Positions 1-8,458 of a DNA stretch of 29,525 bases are shown piece by piece; positions within the stretch are counted from its first letter, which is position 1; each line of letters begins with the position of its first letter. Both the position numbers and the translations under genes were made by a program. The stretch comes from Ravibacter sp964559125 (GTDB lineage Bacteria > Bacteroidota > Bacteroidia > Cytophagales > Spirosomataceae): assembly GCA_964559125.1 (NCBI GenBank), contig CAZLGW010000053.1, positions 1 to 29,525 on the forward strand. The letters are read 5' to 3'. Under the pieces are notes generated by a model. That model worked only from the letters and a program-made list of their open reading frames with translations. It did not search any database and was not told the DNA's origin.

Positions 1-405
1 TCATGGCTTCGTGATCACGATCACGTCGACTGCCGGGTATTCCACCTCTTTGCCCCAACCGCAGCGGATTTTCCGCGTCGTACCGGTCGGGGTGTAGGTG
101 ATTTTTACCGGGATAGACGATTGATCCCGGCGTTCCCGCTGGTAATAATCGTTTACTTTCCTGAGCGACCCTTCGGAAGCGACAACCAGTCTGGTATCGT
201 CGCCTTCGCCGATACGCAAATGCAGGTCGCACCCGTCGACCGGCAGCTCATTGACCAGCCAGGCGCTTGTGAGCGAAATGTCTCCGCCGCTCTCCCGCCC
301 CGGACTGTGCGACGAGGCTTCTGCTTCGGGAAGAACACTTGCCGTTTCCCTGTCGGCACAGGCCTGCAGCATGGCAAGCCCCAATAACAAAACCACTTTT
401 TTCAT
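1..405 (-). CDS. small hypothetical lipoprotein
   Basis: A complete 134-residue gene whose stop codon lies on the first bases of the window. The N-terminus is a typical lipoprotein signal: two lysines, a hydrophobic stretch and the lipobox LQAC, with the lipidated cysteine at residue 16. The mature part is small and polar, with three further cysteines or so, and no family I recognise. It probably sits on the inner leaflet of the outer membrane or on the periplasmic side. There is no neighbour on the same strand within the window, so its operon context to the left is unknown. An inverted repeat lies about 75 bp upstream of the start (478-500). The gene call is supported by the signal peptide and start position; the function is unknown. 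Confidence 0.75.
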   Translation of the reverse strand: MKKVVLLLGLAMLQACADRETASVLPEAEASSHSPGRESGGDISLTSAWLVNELPVDGCDLHLRIGEGDDTRLVVASEGSLRKVNDYYQRERRDQSSIPVKITYTPTGTTRKIRCGWGKEVEYPAVDVIVITKP

Positions 406-477
406 ATAAATATAGGATTGGTAATGTTGGAAGGATTTACCCGAAAGAGAAAAGGTTGGAATGTATTTTTACTTGAT

Positions 478-500
478 AATCAACATGTTGTAAGTTGATT
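478..500. promoter_or_regulatory. inverted repeat upstream of the lipoprotein gene
   Basis: The arms AATCAAC (478-484) and GTTGATT (494-500) are perfectly complementary around a 9-base centre, and a perfect 10-bp palindrome CAACATGTTG (481-490) overlaps the left arm. It lies about 75 bp before the minus-strand lipoprotein start, a plausible place for a repressor or activator site. The regulator is unknown, and chance occurrence in AT-rich DNA is possible. Confidence 0.3.
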
Positions 501-680
501 CGCTTCGTTTTTGATCCACCCCGTTTCGATTGAAAGTAACTGCATTCCGATAAAATAACGGGACGAAAATTTTTTTATCAGGAATCTAATGCATCCTGTC
601 TACCGAGCTGGGTTACGCACCTGAGGGTAATCCCCCCAATTTTTCCAAATGATCCGTAATAAAATTGCCAGCATCTCAAT

Positions 681-726
681 ATGATAATCCAAAGTACTAC
701 TTTAGATTATCATGATAAACTAAAGT
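681..726. repeat. three alternating copies of a 15-bp unit
   Basis: The unit ATGATAATCCAAAGT occurs at 681-695. It recurs inverted at 699-713 (14 of 15 bases agree) and again in direct orientation at 712-726 as ATGATAAACTAAAGT. The first pair forms a 33-bp imperfect palindrome. The second pair forms a 28-bp palindrome, 699-726, broken only by one A/A mismatch and centred on the perfect palindrome TTATCATGATAA. This could be a multi-site operator or a foldable repeat element. Confidence 0.6.
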
Positions 727-743
727 GAACCTTTTGATAATGT

Positions 744-899
744 GCTAATAATAAGGGGTATAGCTAAATATGAAGAAATCCCGACACTTATCCCAATTCA
801 GGAGCCTGCTACCTCTGAGTCGCTGTATCTTACGCTTCGGTTTGACCTCAGGCGCACTTCAACTGCAAATAGTTAACGTTTGGATGCCCCGTTGTTAGC
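744..899. repeat. 156-bp element with terminal inverted repeats (attC-like or MITE-like)
   Basis: The left end GCTAATAAT (744-752), two unpaired A's, then GGGGTAT (755-761) can pair with the right end ATGCCCC (884-890) followed by GTTGTTAGC (891-899). That gives 16 base pairs, including three G:T wobbles, interrupted by one AA bulge. A stem with unpaired bases on one side and a GTTAG-like end resembles integron attC sites, but the canonical GTTRRRY core is not exact and no integrase is present. A small non-autonomous transposable element is the other reading; no flush target-site duplication is visible. Confidence 0.35.
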
Positions 900-903
900 T
901 TTG
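896..903 (+). promoter_or_regulatory. candidate Bacteroidota -7 box
   Basis: TAGCTTTG matches the Bacteroidota -7 consensus TAnnTTTG exactly and lies 59 bp before the NTF2-like start at 963. It overlaps the right end of the inverted-repeat element. No good -33 TTTG is at the usual spacing (the nearest is too close), so this is a weak call. Confidence 0.3.
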
Positions 904-962
904 ATTTGAAATTTAAAATCATACACCATGAGTATGAAACTGATCCCGATATTTCACAGGCA

Positions 963-1472
963 ATGAACAAATTATTAGCGCTTATCCTGTTTTTGGTTTG
1001 GGGAGAAAGTGCGTCCGCTCAAGCCGGCAGGGATTCAGACCTGTATGAAACAATACTCTCGCTGGACAGCCTTTTGTTCGACATAGGGTTCAATACCTGT
1101 GATGTAAGCCGGTTTGAGGACCTTCTGGGGGATGATTTTGAGTTTTTTCACGATAAAGACGGTATTTCTTCTAAACCTGGTTTTATTAAAAGCCTGCGGA
1201 ACGGTCTTTGCGCTTCGCCGGAGACCTACCAATCGAGAAGAGAGCTGGTAAGGGAAAATACTGAGATCTACCCGCTTTATAGGCAGGACATCCTGTACGG
1301 CGCAATTCAAAAAGGAATCCACCGGTTTTATGAAAAGATCTCCGGAGAGGAGGAAAGCCAGGCAGGTTCTGCCAGGTTTGTCAGTGTCTGGCTACTGGAC
1401 AATTCCGGATGGAAGCTTTACAGATGTCTGAGCTTTGATCATCATAGTGCTGATATACAGCGTAATAAATAA
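963..1472 (+). CDS. exported NTF2/DUF4440-like protein
   Basis: A 169-residue protein with a clear signal peptide (MNKLLALILFLVWGESASAQ, cleavage after the ASA). The mature part looks like the DUF4440/SnoaL-type NTF2 fold: an N-terminal helix region with LLGDDFEFFHDKDG, a central stretch, and C-terminal beta strands ending in WLLDNSGWKLYRCLSFDH. Known proteins of this fold bind small molecules or act as accessory domains; no specific reaction can be assigned. The reading frame extends upstream to a TTG at 906, but the ATG at 963 is chosen because it begins the signal peptide exactly. It converges on the globin gene, with only 12 bp between the two stop codons. It may have arrived with the inverted-repeat element upstream, but that is inference. 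Confidence 0.7.
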   Translation: MNKLLALILFLVWGESASAQAGRDSDLYETILSLDSLLFDIGFNTCDVSRFEDLLGDDFEFFHDKDGISSKPGFIKSLRNGLCASPETYQSRRELVRENTEIYPLYRQDILYGAIQKGIHRFYEKISGEEESQAGSARFVSVWLLDNSGWKLYRCLSFDHHSADIQRNK

Positions 1473-1484
1473 TTATTCGCCATT

Positions 1485-1919
1485 TCATGCGCCCGAGTGC
1501 GCCCTGCTTACAACCGTTTCGTTAATACTTTCAACCATATTGGTACAGGATACCCAGGCGTCTTCCACCGGGCCCGTCCAGTCATTGCCCAGTCCTTTCC
1601 GGAGGGTCCAAATCAATGTAGAAACAACTTTCCGGTAGTGCGCCGGTGTTACCCAGATCCTGTGCGGCTGGTTTGCTATCTCCGTCAGCGCCCAGATCAG
1701 TTCCTCCCTCCTGTCGAGCCTGCTGATAATCATGTTCAACATTTTGATCAGGTCCTCATATCTTTTCTGGGGTTCCTTCGGGTATCTTTTTTCAAGATCC
1801 GGGTAGTCCATGAACAGCTTGGTGTAGAAGACATCTCCCACAAATTCCGGACTCATATTACGAAAGAATGACCACGTTTTTTTTACAATCCTGATCTGGT
1901 CCTGGGTACATGCCCGCAT
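1485..1919 (-). CDS. single-domain globin
   Basis: A 144-residue protein of the single-domain, flavohemoglobin-like globin family. It shows the early helix (IRIVKKTWSFFRNM), the FYTKLFMDYPDLEKRY region of helices B to C, and the F-helix segment ANQPHRIWVTPAHYRKV, in which His86 matches the proximal heme ligand position. The G/H region WTLRKGLGNDWTGPVEDAW is characteristic. There is no FAD/NAD reductase domain, so it would be a heme sensor, oxygen binder or NO-related protein. The start at 1919 is preferred over one 21 codons upstream (1982) because family members begin close to the first helix. It lies downstream of the sensor kinase on the same strand, 132 bp away, and could be cotranscribed. 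Confidence 0.75.
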   Translation of the reverse strand: MRACTQDQIRIVKKTWSFFRNMSPEFVGDVFYTKLFMDYPDLEKRYPKEPQKRYEDLIKMLNMIISRLDRREELIWALTEIANQPHRIWVTPAHYRKVVSTLIWTLRKGLGNDWTGPVEDAWVSCTNMVESINETVVSRAHSGA

Positions 1920-2051
1920 AGAAATAAAAAGATAACTGGTTAATGATGAAGTAAATTTTGCAGTATTCCGGTTGTGTTTCAACTCTTTCTGGCTGAAGCG
2001 AGGGAAAGGGGAATTGAGGCGTTTTTTGGATGAGCCGATGCCTCTGTTTGG

Positions 2052-5033
2052 CTATTTCGTTATTAAAGGGATTCTGACCGTGAAATGAGTGGGTGTATCG
2101 TCGATGGTGAGGGGTTTCTCTGAAAGGTACTGGTAGAGGGATTTGAGGTTGGCCAGTCCCTGCCTGTTGCTGGTTTCCACAAAATTCTTTTTCTGCCGGT
2201 TATTGCGTACCAGCAGGTAGTCGCCTTCTACCAGGATTTCTATGACGAGCGGGGAGTCTGGAGCAATAATGTTGTGCTTGATGGCATTTTCTATCAGGTT
2301 TTGCAGGGTTACCGGAGCGATCAGGAGATTGTCGGCGTTCTCGCCTGTCTTAAAGCGCACTTCCAGGCCTTCCTCAAATCGTGTTTTTTGCAGCTTGACA
2401 AAAGTCTGGGCAAACCTGATCTCGCTGCTCAGGGGAACAAGCTCGTGATCCCGGTTTTTGAGAATATACCGGTAGGTTTTGCTTAGCCCGTCGAGAAATT
2501 CCGCGGCCAGCTTCTGGTCTATGCGGATAAGGCTGCTGAGGGAAGTAAGGGAGTTGAACAGGAAATGCGGGTTGAGCTGCTGCTTAAGGCCTTCGTACAT
2601 CGCAAGGGCCTTTTCTTTCTCAAGCGAATGCGTACGGTTCTGGAGGGCATAGACGCGCGATTCCTGGCGCTTGATACCGGCGATACGTCTTTTGACAAGC
2701 CAGTAGCTTCCGCCTACCGTCACCACTATGGCCAGGAGGATAAACCATGTCTGCTTCCATACGGGGGGAGCGATCTGGAAACGGAAGGGAGATGATGTTT
2801 CGTACCATTTGACGCCGTCGGAGCTGGTAGCAACGGAAAATGTGTAGCTGCCGGGCGACAGGGAGGAAAAGCGTACGGTGTTATTCGACCCGTTGGAAAC
2901 CCAGTTGCTGTCAAGCCCCTCCATACGATAGCGGTACCTCAGTTTCTTTGGGTTCCTGAAATAAGGAGTGGAAAAATGAATTTCCACCGAGTTCTGGTCC
3001 CAGGTAAGCTGTAGTGGACGGGCCTTTGGGTTTTCCGCCAGGAACAGCGAATCGTTGCGGTTGACCTTGACCTCTGTGATCAATACATTGAGAGGCTCTT
3101 CACGGGGACTGATACGGAGGGGATCGAAATAATTGAGACCGCTGTTGCCGCCAAGGTAAAGCATCCCGCTTTTTGCATAATAAAGGCTTCCGGGGTTGAG
3201 CTGCTTATTCTGGACGTTATCCCAGATGTCAAACCATTCGAGCTTCCTGGTATCGGGAGCATAGCGGTAAAGGCCGTTGTCGGTTCCTATCCAGAGCTTT
3301 CCGCCCGGATCTTTAAAAATATTGGTAATCTGCTGGCTTTTCAGCTCGGGAAGTACCGGCTTCCTGACCAGCCTGCCCGCTTCGAGCCTGACTTCATATA
3401 ACCCCACGCTTCCGGCCCAGACCGTGGAATCATTTTGCAACGCGACGGACGAAACCAGCCTGTTGGGGCTAAAAAGCGTATCCGCCAGGATAGTTTTGAA
3501 ATCGGGGGCCAGGTATAGCAGGCCTCTGTAGGAACCGAGCCAGAGATGCCCTGAAGAGGTTTCGGCCGCCGCCTGCAGGATGTAGTCGGAACCCGTGAAT
3601 TTTAACCGGCTCAGCCGGTAGCCGCTCAGTAAATAACAACCCTGGTCGCCCAGTACGAGATGGTTGCCGTTTTTTAATTGATGAATACCGTAAATATGGT
3701 CTTTTTCAATTTCCAGCTTCAATGCTGCGCCGTCTTTCCCGTCGGGGTATCCGGGTTTGTGTAAACGCTTAAACACAGGATCGTAGAGTTGTATTCCCCC
3801 GCTGTACGCACCGAAGATCACGTACCTGCCGTCGAACGAAAGTCCTCTTACCGAATGGTTAATGTCTTCTATAGGACGATTTTCCTGCGGATAGTGCATT
3901 TCCGCCCTGCCTTTCCGCGGATCGAACTCTACCAGTCCTGTAGCAGTTCCCAGCCAGATATTCCCGTTGTCGTCGCCCGTAATGGCATAAATGAAGTTGT
4001 TTCCGCCGCCTTCTTTTCTGCCCGCCTCTTTCAGCCAGTGGAAGCTGTGCTCCAGGGGGCGCAGGAAGAGTATCCCTTGCTGGTTGACCAGCCACAGGGT
4101 TCCGGTGCCGTCAAAACAGGAGGCCGAGACTTCGTCGAGAGGAAACTCGGCGCCGTAGTAAAAGGTGGTGACTTTCTCAAATATATCCTTTTCGGAATGG
4201 TAGCGGAAGCACCCCTGGGTAGTGCTTACCAGCGCCGTATGCTCATCAAGGGGTAGGGTACCGATTATCTCCAGGAAAGGGGAGCTGAGACCCGGCCGGA
4301 AGCGATCGGGGCTTACCCGGCGTTTCAGCCCGGTAGCGAAGTTTATTTCAAACACCTGTTTGCGTATGTCCGTTACCCAGATCACATGCGCTGATACGGC
4401 AGTGATAACACTCGCGGCTTCGAAGGGAATTTCTCTTAAAGCTCCGCTAAGAGGACTATAGGCGAAGATTGTATGGGTATCGCCGATAAAAAAATCATCG
4501 CCGTGCCGGGCAAAAAGCCGGCGGTAGTAGAGCTGGTTTTCATACCCGGGAAGCAGGTGGGCTTTAAAGCACATGGTGTTCCGGTCGAGGCGGAAGAGAC
4601 CGTTCCCGCTGATCACCCACACGCTGTTGTCGGATGTGACCTGGAGCAGGTTAAGCTTAGTGGCCCGGCCGGTCTCTACAGGGATATCCTTAAAGCCGGC
4701 ATGGTCGTTGACATAGAGCCTGACGCCTGACTGGGTACTTACCCATATATCGCCCGAATGATCGGCTGCTATATCCAGCAGGTCTTCTCCCCTCACGTCG
4801 AGCAGCCTGACTTCCCTGCCGTCGAAACGCTGGAGGTATCGCGGCGATAATATCCAGAGGAAGCCGTTTTTATCTCTTACTACACGCCTGATGTTGGAAG
4901 TCCGGATCCCGTTGCGCTCATCGAGGAGCTGGATGTTGAAGTCTGCCGTCTGCCCGGGCGCGGTAACGGGCGCGGAGACCAGGAGCCAGAGCAGGATGTC
5001 AGAAAATATAAACAGGCGTTTCCACATATTCAA
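2052..5033 (-). CDS. propeller-type LytS-family sensor histidine kinase
   Basis: A 993-residue sensor. After a signal peptide or first membrane segment, residues about 35-660 contain many two-component regulator propeller repeats (for example NGNIWLGTATGLVEFDP and GGKLWIGTDNGLYRY). A Y_Y_Y domain follows (about 670-755), then one membrane helix (about 763-781) and a cytoplasmic His_kinase domain of LytS type. The H-box is LNPHFLFNSL with His823, and the N-box is NLIENAIKHN about 90 residues later. There is no receiver or AraC-type DNA-binding domain, so unlike hybrid two-component systems it needs a separate, probably LytTR, response regulator. None is found next to it: the next gene on the strand is the globin. 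The ligand is unknown; in this architecture it is usually a periplasmic or surface-derived carbohydrate or stress signal. Confidence 0.9.
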   Translation of the reverse strand: MNMWKRLFIFSDILLWLLVSAPVTAPGQTADFNIQLLDERNGIRTSNIRRVVRDKNGFLWILSPRYLQRFDGREVRLLDVRGEDLLDIAADHSGDIWVSTQSGVRLYVNDHAGFKDIPVETGRATKLNLLQVTSDNSVWVISGNGLFRLDRNTMCFKAHLLPGYENQLYYRRLFARHGDDFFIGDTHTIFAYSPLSGALREIPFEAASVITAVSAHVIWVTDIRKQVFEINFATGLKRRVSPDRFRPGLSSPFLEIIGTLPLDEHTALVSTTQGCFRYHSEKDIFEKVTTFYYGAEFPLDEVSASCFDGTGTLWLVNQQGILFLRPLEHSFHWLKEAGRKEGGGNNFIYAITGDDNGNIWLGTATGLVEFDPRKGRAEMHYPQENRPIEDINHSVRGLSFDGRYVIFGAYSGGIQLYDPVFKRLHKPGYPDGKDGAALKLEIEKDHIYGIHQLKNGNHLVLGDQGCYLLSGYRLSRLKFTGSDYILQAAAETSSGHLWLGSYRGLLYLAPDFKTILADTLFSPNRLVSSVALQNDSTVWAGSVGLYEVRLEAGRLVRKPVLPELKSQQITNIFKDPGGKLWIGTDNGLYRYAPDTRKLEWFDIWDNVQNKQLNPGSLYYAKSGMLYLGGNSGLNYFDPLRISPREEPLNVLITEVKVNRNDSLFLAENPKARPLQLTWDQNSVEIHFSTPYFRNPKKLRYRYRMEGLDSNWVSNGSNNTVRFSSLSPGSYTFSVATSSDGVKWYETSSPFRFQIAPPVWKQTWFILLAIVVTVGGSYWLVKRRIAGIKRQESRVYALQNRTHSLEKEKALAMYEGLKQQLNPHFLFNSLTSLSSLIRIDQKLAAEFLDGLSKTYRYILKNRDHELVPLSSEIRFAQTFVKLQKTRFEEGLEVRFKTGENADNLLIAPVTLQNLIENAIKHNIIAPDSPLVIEILVEGDYLLVRNNRQKKNFVETSNRQGLANLKSLYQYLSEKPLTIDDTPTHFTVRIPLITK

Positions 5034-5142
5034 ACTCTTACAGGGAGCGATGTCTGCCTTATAAAGACCCCTGCCGGGTGGATATAAGATGTTCAGAGGT
5101 AAAATTACAATTTAACAGTTGATGAAGCCGGTTTTCCGGTAA

Positions 5143-5166
5143 ATGCATTTTGCATGAAAAATGCAT
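5143..5166. promoter_or_regulatory. ATGCATTTT inverted repeat between divergent genes
   Basis: The arms ATGCATTTT (5143-5151) and AAAATGCAT (5158-5166) are perfect inverted copies around six bases, and a further TGCAT lies in the centre. It sits in the 280-bp spacer between the divergently transcribed sensor kinase and DUF1800 genes, so it could serve as an operator for either. No regulator is known. Confidence 0.35.
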
Positions 5167-5313
5167 ATCAGTGCCTGGATCTACAATAATTTGTAAATAA
5201 GATGAGTAAGAATACAATTGAGGCAGTTTTTTTTCACGTTGAAGTGAGTTGTTTTTGTCAAATATCGGCCGGACTATTTACGTTAATTAAAACCGGGATG
5301 AAAACTGAACGTC

Positions 5314-7083
5314 ATGAAGAACGTTGTCAAACCTTTATATATCGTCTTTCTGTTTTGCGTCAGCCTGCTGCTGCAATCATCTTTTACGGAAGTTCCGGAT
5401 AAAGAAGTTTCTTTTAAGATGCCATACAGGAAGGCCGGGCTCTCTCAACAGCAGGCAGCGGCTCATTTGCTTAACCGGCTGGCATTCGGAGCCCGTCCGG
5501 GGCAGGTTGAGGAGGTGGTAAAAACGGGACTGGAAAAATGGGTAGTCCGGCAACTGGACGGCTCCCTGCCCGATGTTTCCCTCGACCAGCGGCTTAGCCG
5601 GTTTGAATTCCGGCAATTGAGTAATGCGCAGATCGTAAAAAAGTATGTGACAGCCGGTGAAATTGTAAAGAAGGCCGTTAAGGAAGGCCTGATCGATATG
5701 GATTCGGTCAACAAATTTGATCAGCAGAAGCGCAAAGCTTTCGTTGAGACCTATATGAAAGCACATGACTTACGGTTTACGGAGGAGCTTTATCGCCAGC
5801 TTATCGAACATAAAATATTACTTGCCCTTTACAGTAACAACCAACTGACAGAAGTACTTACGGACTTCTGGTTCAATCATTTTAATGTTTCGATTGCAAA
5901 AGGAAGCTGTGCGGAATATGTGCCGGGCTACGAACGCGATGTGATAAGACCCCGCGTGACAGGTAAATTTGGCGATCTGCTGCTGGCAACCGCCAAATCT
6001 CCCGCTATGCTGTATTATCTGGACAATGTCCGCAGTTCAGGAGAGCGGCCTGCCGGCAAGAAAGGAGATATGTCAGGACTTAATGAGAATTATGCGCGGG
6101 AAGTGATGGAGCTGCATACCCTGGGAGTAGAGGGAGGCTATAGCCAGGCTGACGTCACGGAGACTGCCAGGGTATTGACCGGCTGGACGGTATACCCGGT
6201 CAGCCGGATGAGCGATAACGACAGCATCGACAAGGCCAATGAGGCCAGATACGTCAAAGGCAGGTCTGTAAGGGACGGGGATTTCCTGTTTGCGGCAAAC
6301 CGTCATGACCCGGGAGAGAAAACGGTTTTAGGAGCAAAATTCAGCAATGAAGGATACCAGGAAGGAGTGCGCCTGCTGGAAATGCTGGCTCTTCACCCTT
6401 CAACCGCTTCATTTATTTCGCGCAAGCTGGCTATTCGTTTCGTTTCCGACGATCCGCCGCAAAGCCTGGTTGAGAAGATGGCAAAAACCTTTAAAAAAAC
6501 AGAAGGAGACATCAGGCAGGTGTTGATTACGATGGTTTCCTCGCCGGAGTTCTGGGATACCACTGCGATCCGGCAGAAGATCAAATCGCCCTTTGAGCTG
6601 GCCATCAGCGCGGGGCGCGCACTGGGAGCCGATTTTGAAAATCCCTATCCCCTATATAGCTGGATTAATAGGATGGGGCAGAAGGTATATTACTACCCGG
6701 GCCCAACGGGCTTCCCGGACAAGGCGCAATACTGGATTAATACAGGAGCGCTTCTCAACCGGATGAATTTCGGTTTGGCGCTCGCTTCACAGCGTGTGCA
6801 GGGCAGTAAATTGAGCCTGCTGGAATTGAATCGCTATCATGAACCGGAAAGTCCCCTGGCCGCTTTGACGACCTATAGTAAGATCCTGATGCCCGAACGG
6901 GATATGGACCAGACTATCAAAAGACTTTTGCCTCTTCTGAATGATCCGGATTTAAATAATAAGATAGAGGAGGCTGCAAAAAAAAAGAGAGTGACGGAGC
7001 CTGATACCGCTTTAGTCAGCAACACTGCCCTGGCCCAGGTTGTAGGTATGCTTATTGGCTCGCCTGAATTCCAGCGACGTTAA
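5314..7083 (+). CDS. DUF1800 family exported protein
   Basis: A 589-residue protein with a signal peptide (about residues 1-25) and the hallmarks of the DUF1800 family in order: AHLLNRLAFGARPGQVEEVV near the N-terminus, FWFNHFNVS in the middle, NENYAREVMELHTLGVEGGY with the following TARVLTGW, HDPGEKTVLG, and the C-terminal KSPFELAISAGRALG and YWINTGALLNRMNF blocks. The biochemical role of the family is not established. It is regularly followed by a DUF1501 gene, as here (24-bp gap), which points to a shared exported function. The length is usual for the family and the gene looks intact. The start at 5314 gives the signal peptide directly. Confidence 0.88.
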   Translation: MKNVVKPLYIVFLFCVSLLLQSSFTEVPDKEVSFKMPYRKAGLSQQQAAAHLLNRLAFGARPGQVEEVVKTGLEKWVVRQLDGSLPDVSLDQRLSRFEFRQLSNAQIVKKYVTAGEIVKKAVKEGLIDMDSVNKFDQQKRKAFVETYMKAHDLRFTEELYRQLIEHKILLALYSNNQLTEVLTDFWFNHFNVSIAKGSCAEYVPGYERDVIRPRVTGKFGDLLLATAKSPAMLYYLDNVRSSGERPAGKKGDMSGLNENYAREVMELHTLGVEGGYSQADVTETARVLTGWTVYPVSRMSDNDSIDKANEARYVKGRSVRDGDFLFAANRHDPGEKTVLGAKFSNEGYQEGVRLLEMLALHPSTASFISRKLAIRFVSDDPPQSLVEKMAKTFKKTEGDIRQVLITMVSSPEFWDTTAIRQKIKSPFELAISAGRALGADFENPYPLYSWINRMGQKVYYYPGPTGFPDKAQYWINTGALLNRMNFGLALASQRVQGSKLSLLELNRYHEPESPLAALTTYSKILMPERDMDQTIKRLLPLLNDPDLNNKIEEAAKKKRVTEPDTALVSNTALAQVVGMLIGSPEFQRR

Positions 7084-7107
7084 CCGGACTATAAATTCAG
7101 AAATGAA

Positions 7108-8376
7108 ATGGCGACGAGAAGAGTTTTTTTGAAATCAGGAGGACTGGCGCTTTTCGGTGCCGGGCTTATGGGGGGCATCCCGGCTTTCCTGGCAGAGGCC
7201 GCCGCGCAGGGAAAGACAGCCAGACCCTATAAAAAGGGGAAGATCATGGTTTGTATTTTCCAGCGCGGCGCAATGGATGGATTGATGGCGGTTACGCCCT
7301 TCACAGACAGGTACTTAGAAGAAGCGCGGCCAGGGTTATTTATGTCTGCGGCCAAAAATGCTTCAGGCGAACCCCTTATCGATCTGGACGGAAAGTTTGG
7401 GCTCCATCCTTCCATGACCACTTTTGAGCCTTTGTTCAGAGAGAAGCGCCTGGCCATTGTGCACGGGATCGGTTCACCCAACAACACACGCTCGCATTTT
7501 GACGCGCAGGATTATATGGAGTCGGGTACTCCTTTTAATAAGAATACATCCTCGGGGTGGCTGAATCGCGTCGCAGGTCTGATGGGCCACGATGCAGTAT
7601 CGCCTTTCCGGTCGGTGAGCCTGACCGCGTCTCTTCCGCGCTCTTTATATGGAGACAATCCTTCAGTGGCAATAAGCAACCTCCGTGACTTTTCTATTCA
7701 GATGAAGGGTATTCCCAAAGCAGTGAATTTTGCCGCCAAAGGGTTTGAAGACCTGTATGACGAGACTGCCAGTGATCTGATCAGCCAGACCGGCAGAGAA
7801 AGTTTCGACGCAGTAAAAATACTACAGCAGGCAGATTTAAAGGGGTATAAGCCTGCCGGTAAAGCGCAATATCCCGCTTCTTCACTTGGTAATTCGCTCA
7901 AACAGATTGCACAGCTTATTAAGATGGATGTCGGGCTGGAAATTGCTTTCACTGAATCCGGCGGTTGGGATACACACTTAAACCAGGGACGGGATACCGG
8001 TGTTTTTGCCCGTAAAATCGGCGATCTGAGCAGTAGTATCGCAGCGTTCTGGACAGACATCGAAGCCTATCAGGACGAAGTTGTCGTCATGACTATGACT
8101 GAGTTCGGACGCACGGTAAAGCAAAACGGTACCGGTGGAACCGACCACGGCCGGGCATCGTGTAATTTTATACTGGGCAACGACGTGAACGGCGGAATCG
8201 TCCACGGGAGTGTAGCCCCGCTCGCGGTGGAGAACCTGGAAGACGGCAGAGATATGCCTGTAACTACCGATTTCAGGGCTGTTTTCAGCGAAGTAGCCAG
8301 CCGGCATCTCCAGGTGAAGAACAATGAAGCGTTGTTTCCCGGGTGGAAAGGCCAAACCATCGGAGTAATGCGCTGA
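7108..8376 (+). CDS. DUF1501 family Tat-exported protein
   Basis: A 422-residue protein beginning with a twin-arginine signal (TRRVFLKSGG followed by a hydrophobic stretch ending at AEAAAQ). The body shows DUF1501 features: IFQRGAMDG near the N-terminus, FGLHPSM, HGIGSPNNTRSHFDAQDYME, and the C-terminal GGWDTH and EFGRTVKQNGTGGTDHGRA blocks. As I recall, this family is related to the alkaline phosphatase/sulfatase fold, and the conserved Asp/His residues fit a metal site; the substrate is not known. It is the second gene of a pair with the DUF1800 gene. A hairpin followed by a T-rich tract at 8459-8486 probably ends the transcript. Confidence 0.88.
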   Translation: MATRRVFLKSGGLALFGAGLMGGIPAFLAEAAAQGKTARPYKKGKIMVCIFQRGAMDGLMAVTPFTDRYLEEARPGLFMSAAKNASGEPLIDLDGKFGLHPSMTTFEPLFREKRLAIVHGIGSPNNTRSHFDAQDYMESGTPFNKNTSSGWLNRVAGLMGHDAVSPFRSVSLTASLPRSLYGDNPSVAISNLRDFSIQMKGIPKAVNFAAKGFEDLYDETASDLISQTGRESFDAVKILQQADLKGYKPAGKAQYPASSLGNSLKQIAQLIKMDVGLEIAFTESGGWDTHLNQGRDTGVFARKIGDLSSSIAAFWTDIEAYQDEVVVMTMTEFGRTVKQNGTGGTDHGRASCNFILGNDVNGGIVHGSVAPLAVENLEDGRDMPVTTDFRAVFSEVASRHLQVKNNEALFPGWKGQTIGVMR

Positions 8377-8458
8377 TAATAAAAAGTGATTTACCCAAAC
8401 CGGGAAAATCCTCAACCCGGAACGCCTTATTTCATATTTGCCCTTCTTTAATTACGCC

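Larger units (their letters stand above)
406..962. other. gene-free region with several inverted repeats
   Basis: About 557 bp without a convincing gene, AT-rich on the left. It holds an inverted repeat at 478-500, three alternating copies of a 15-bp unit at 681-726, and a longer inverted repeat whose ends are at 744-761 and 884-899. No RNA gene was recognised. It is the upstream region of two divergent genes, the lipoprotein at 405 and the NTF2-like gene at 963. Confidence 0.6.

Noticed and set aside
8399..8420. CCGGG/CCCGG hairpin after the DUF1501 stop
   Set aside because: Only 5 bp of stem with an 11-base loop and no T-run; the hairpin at 8459-8475 is a better terminator candidate.
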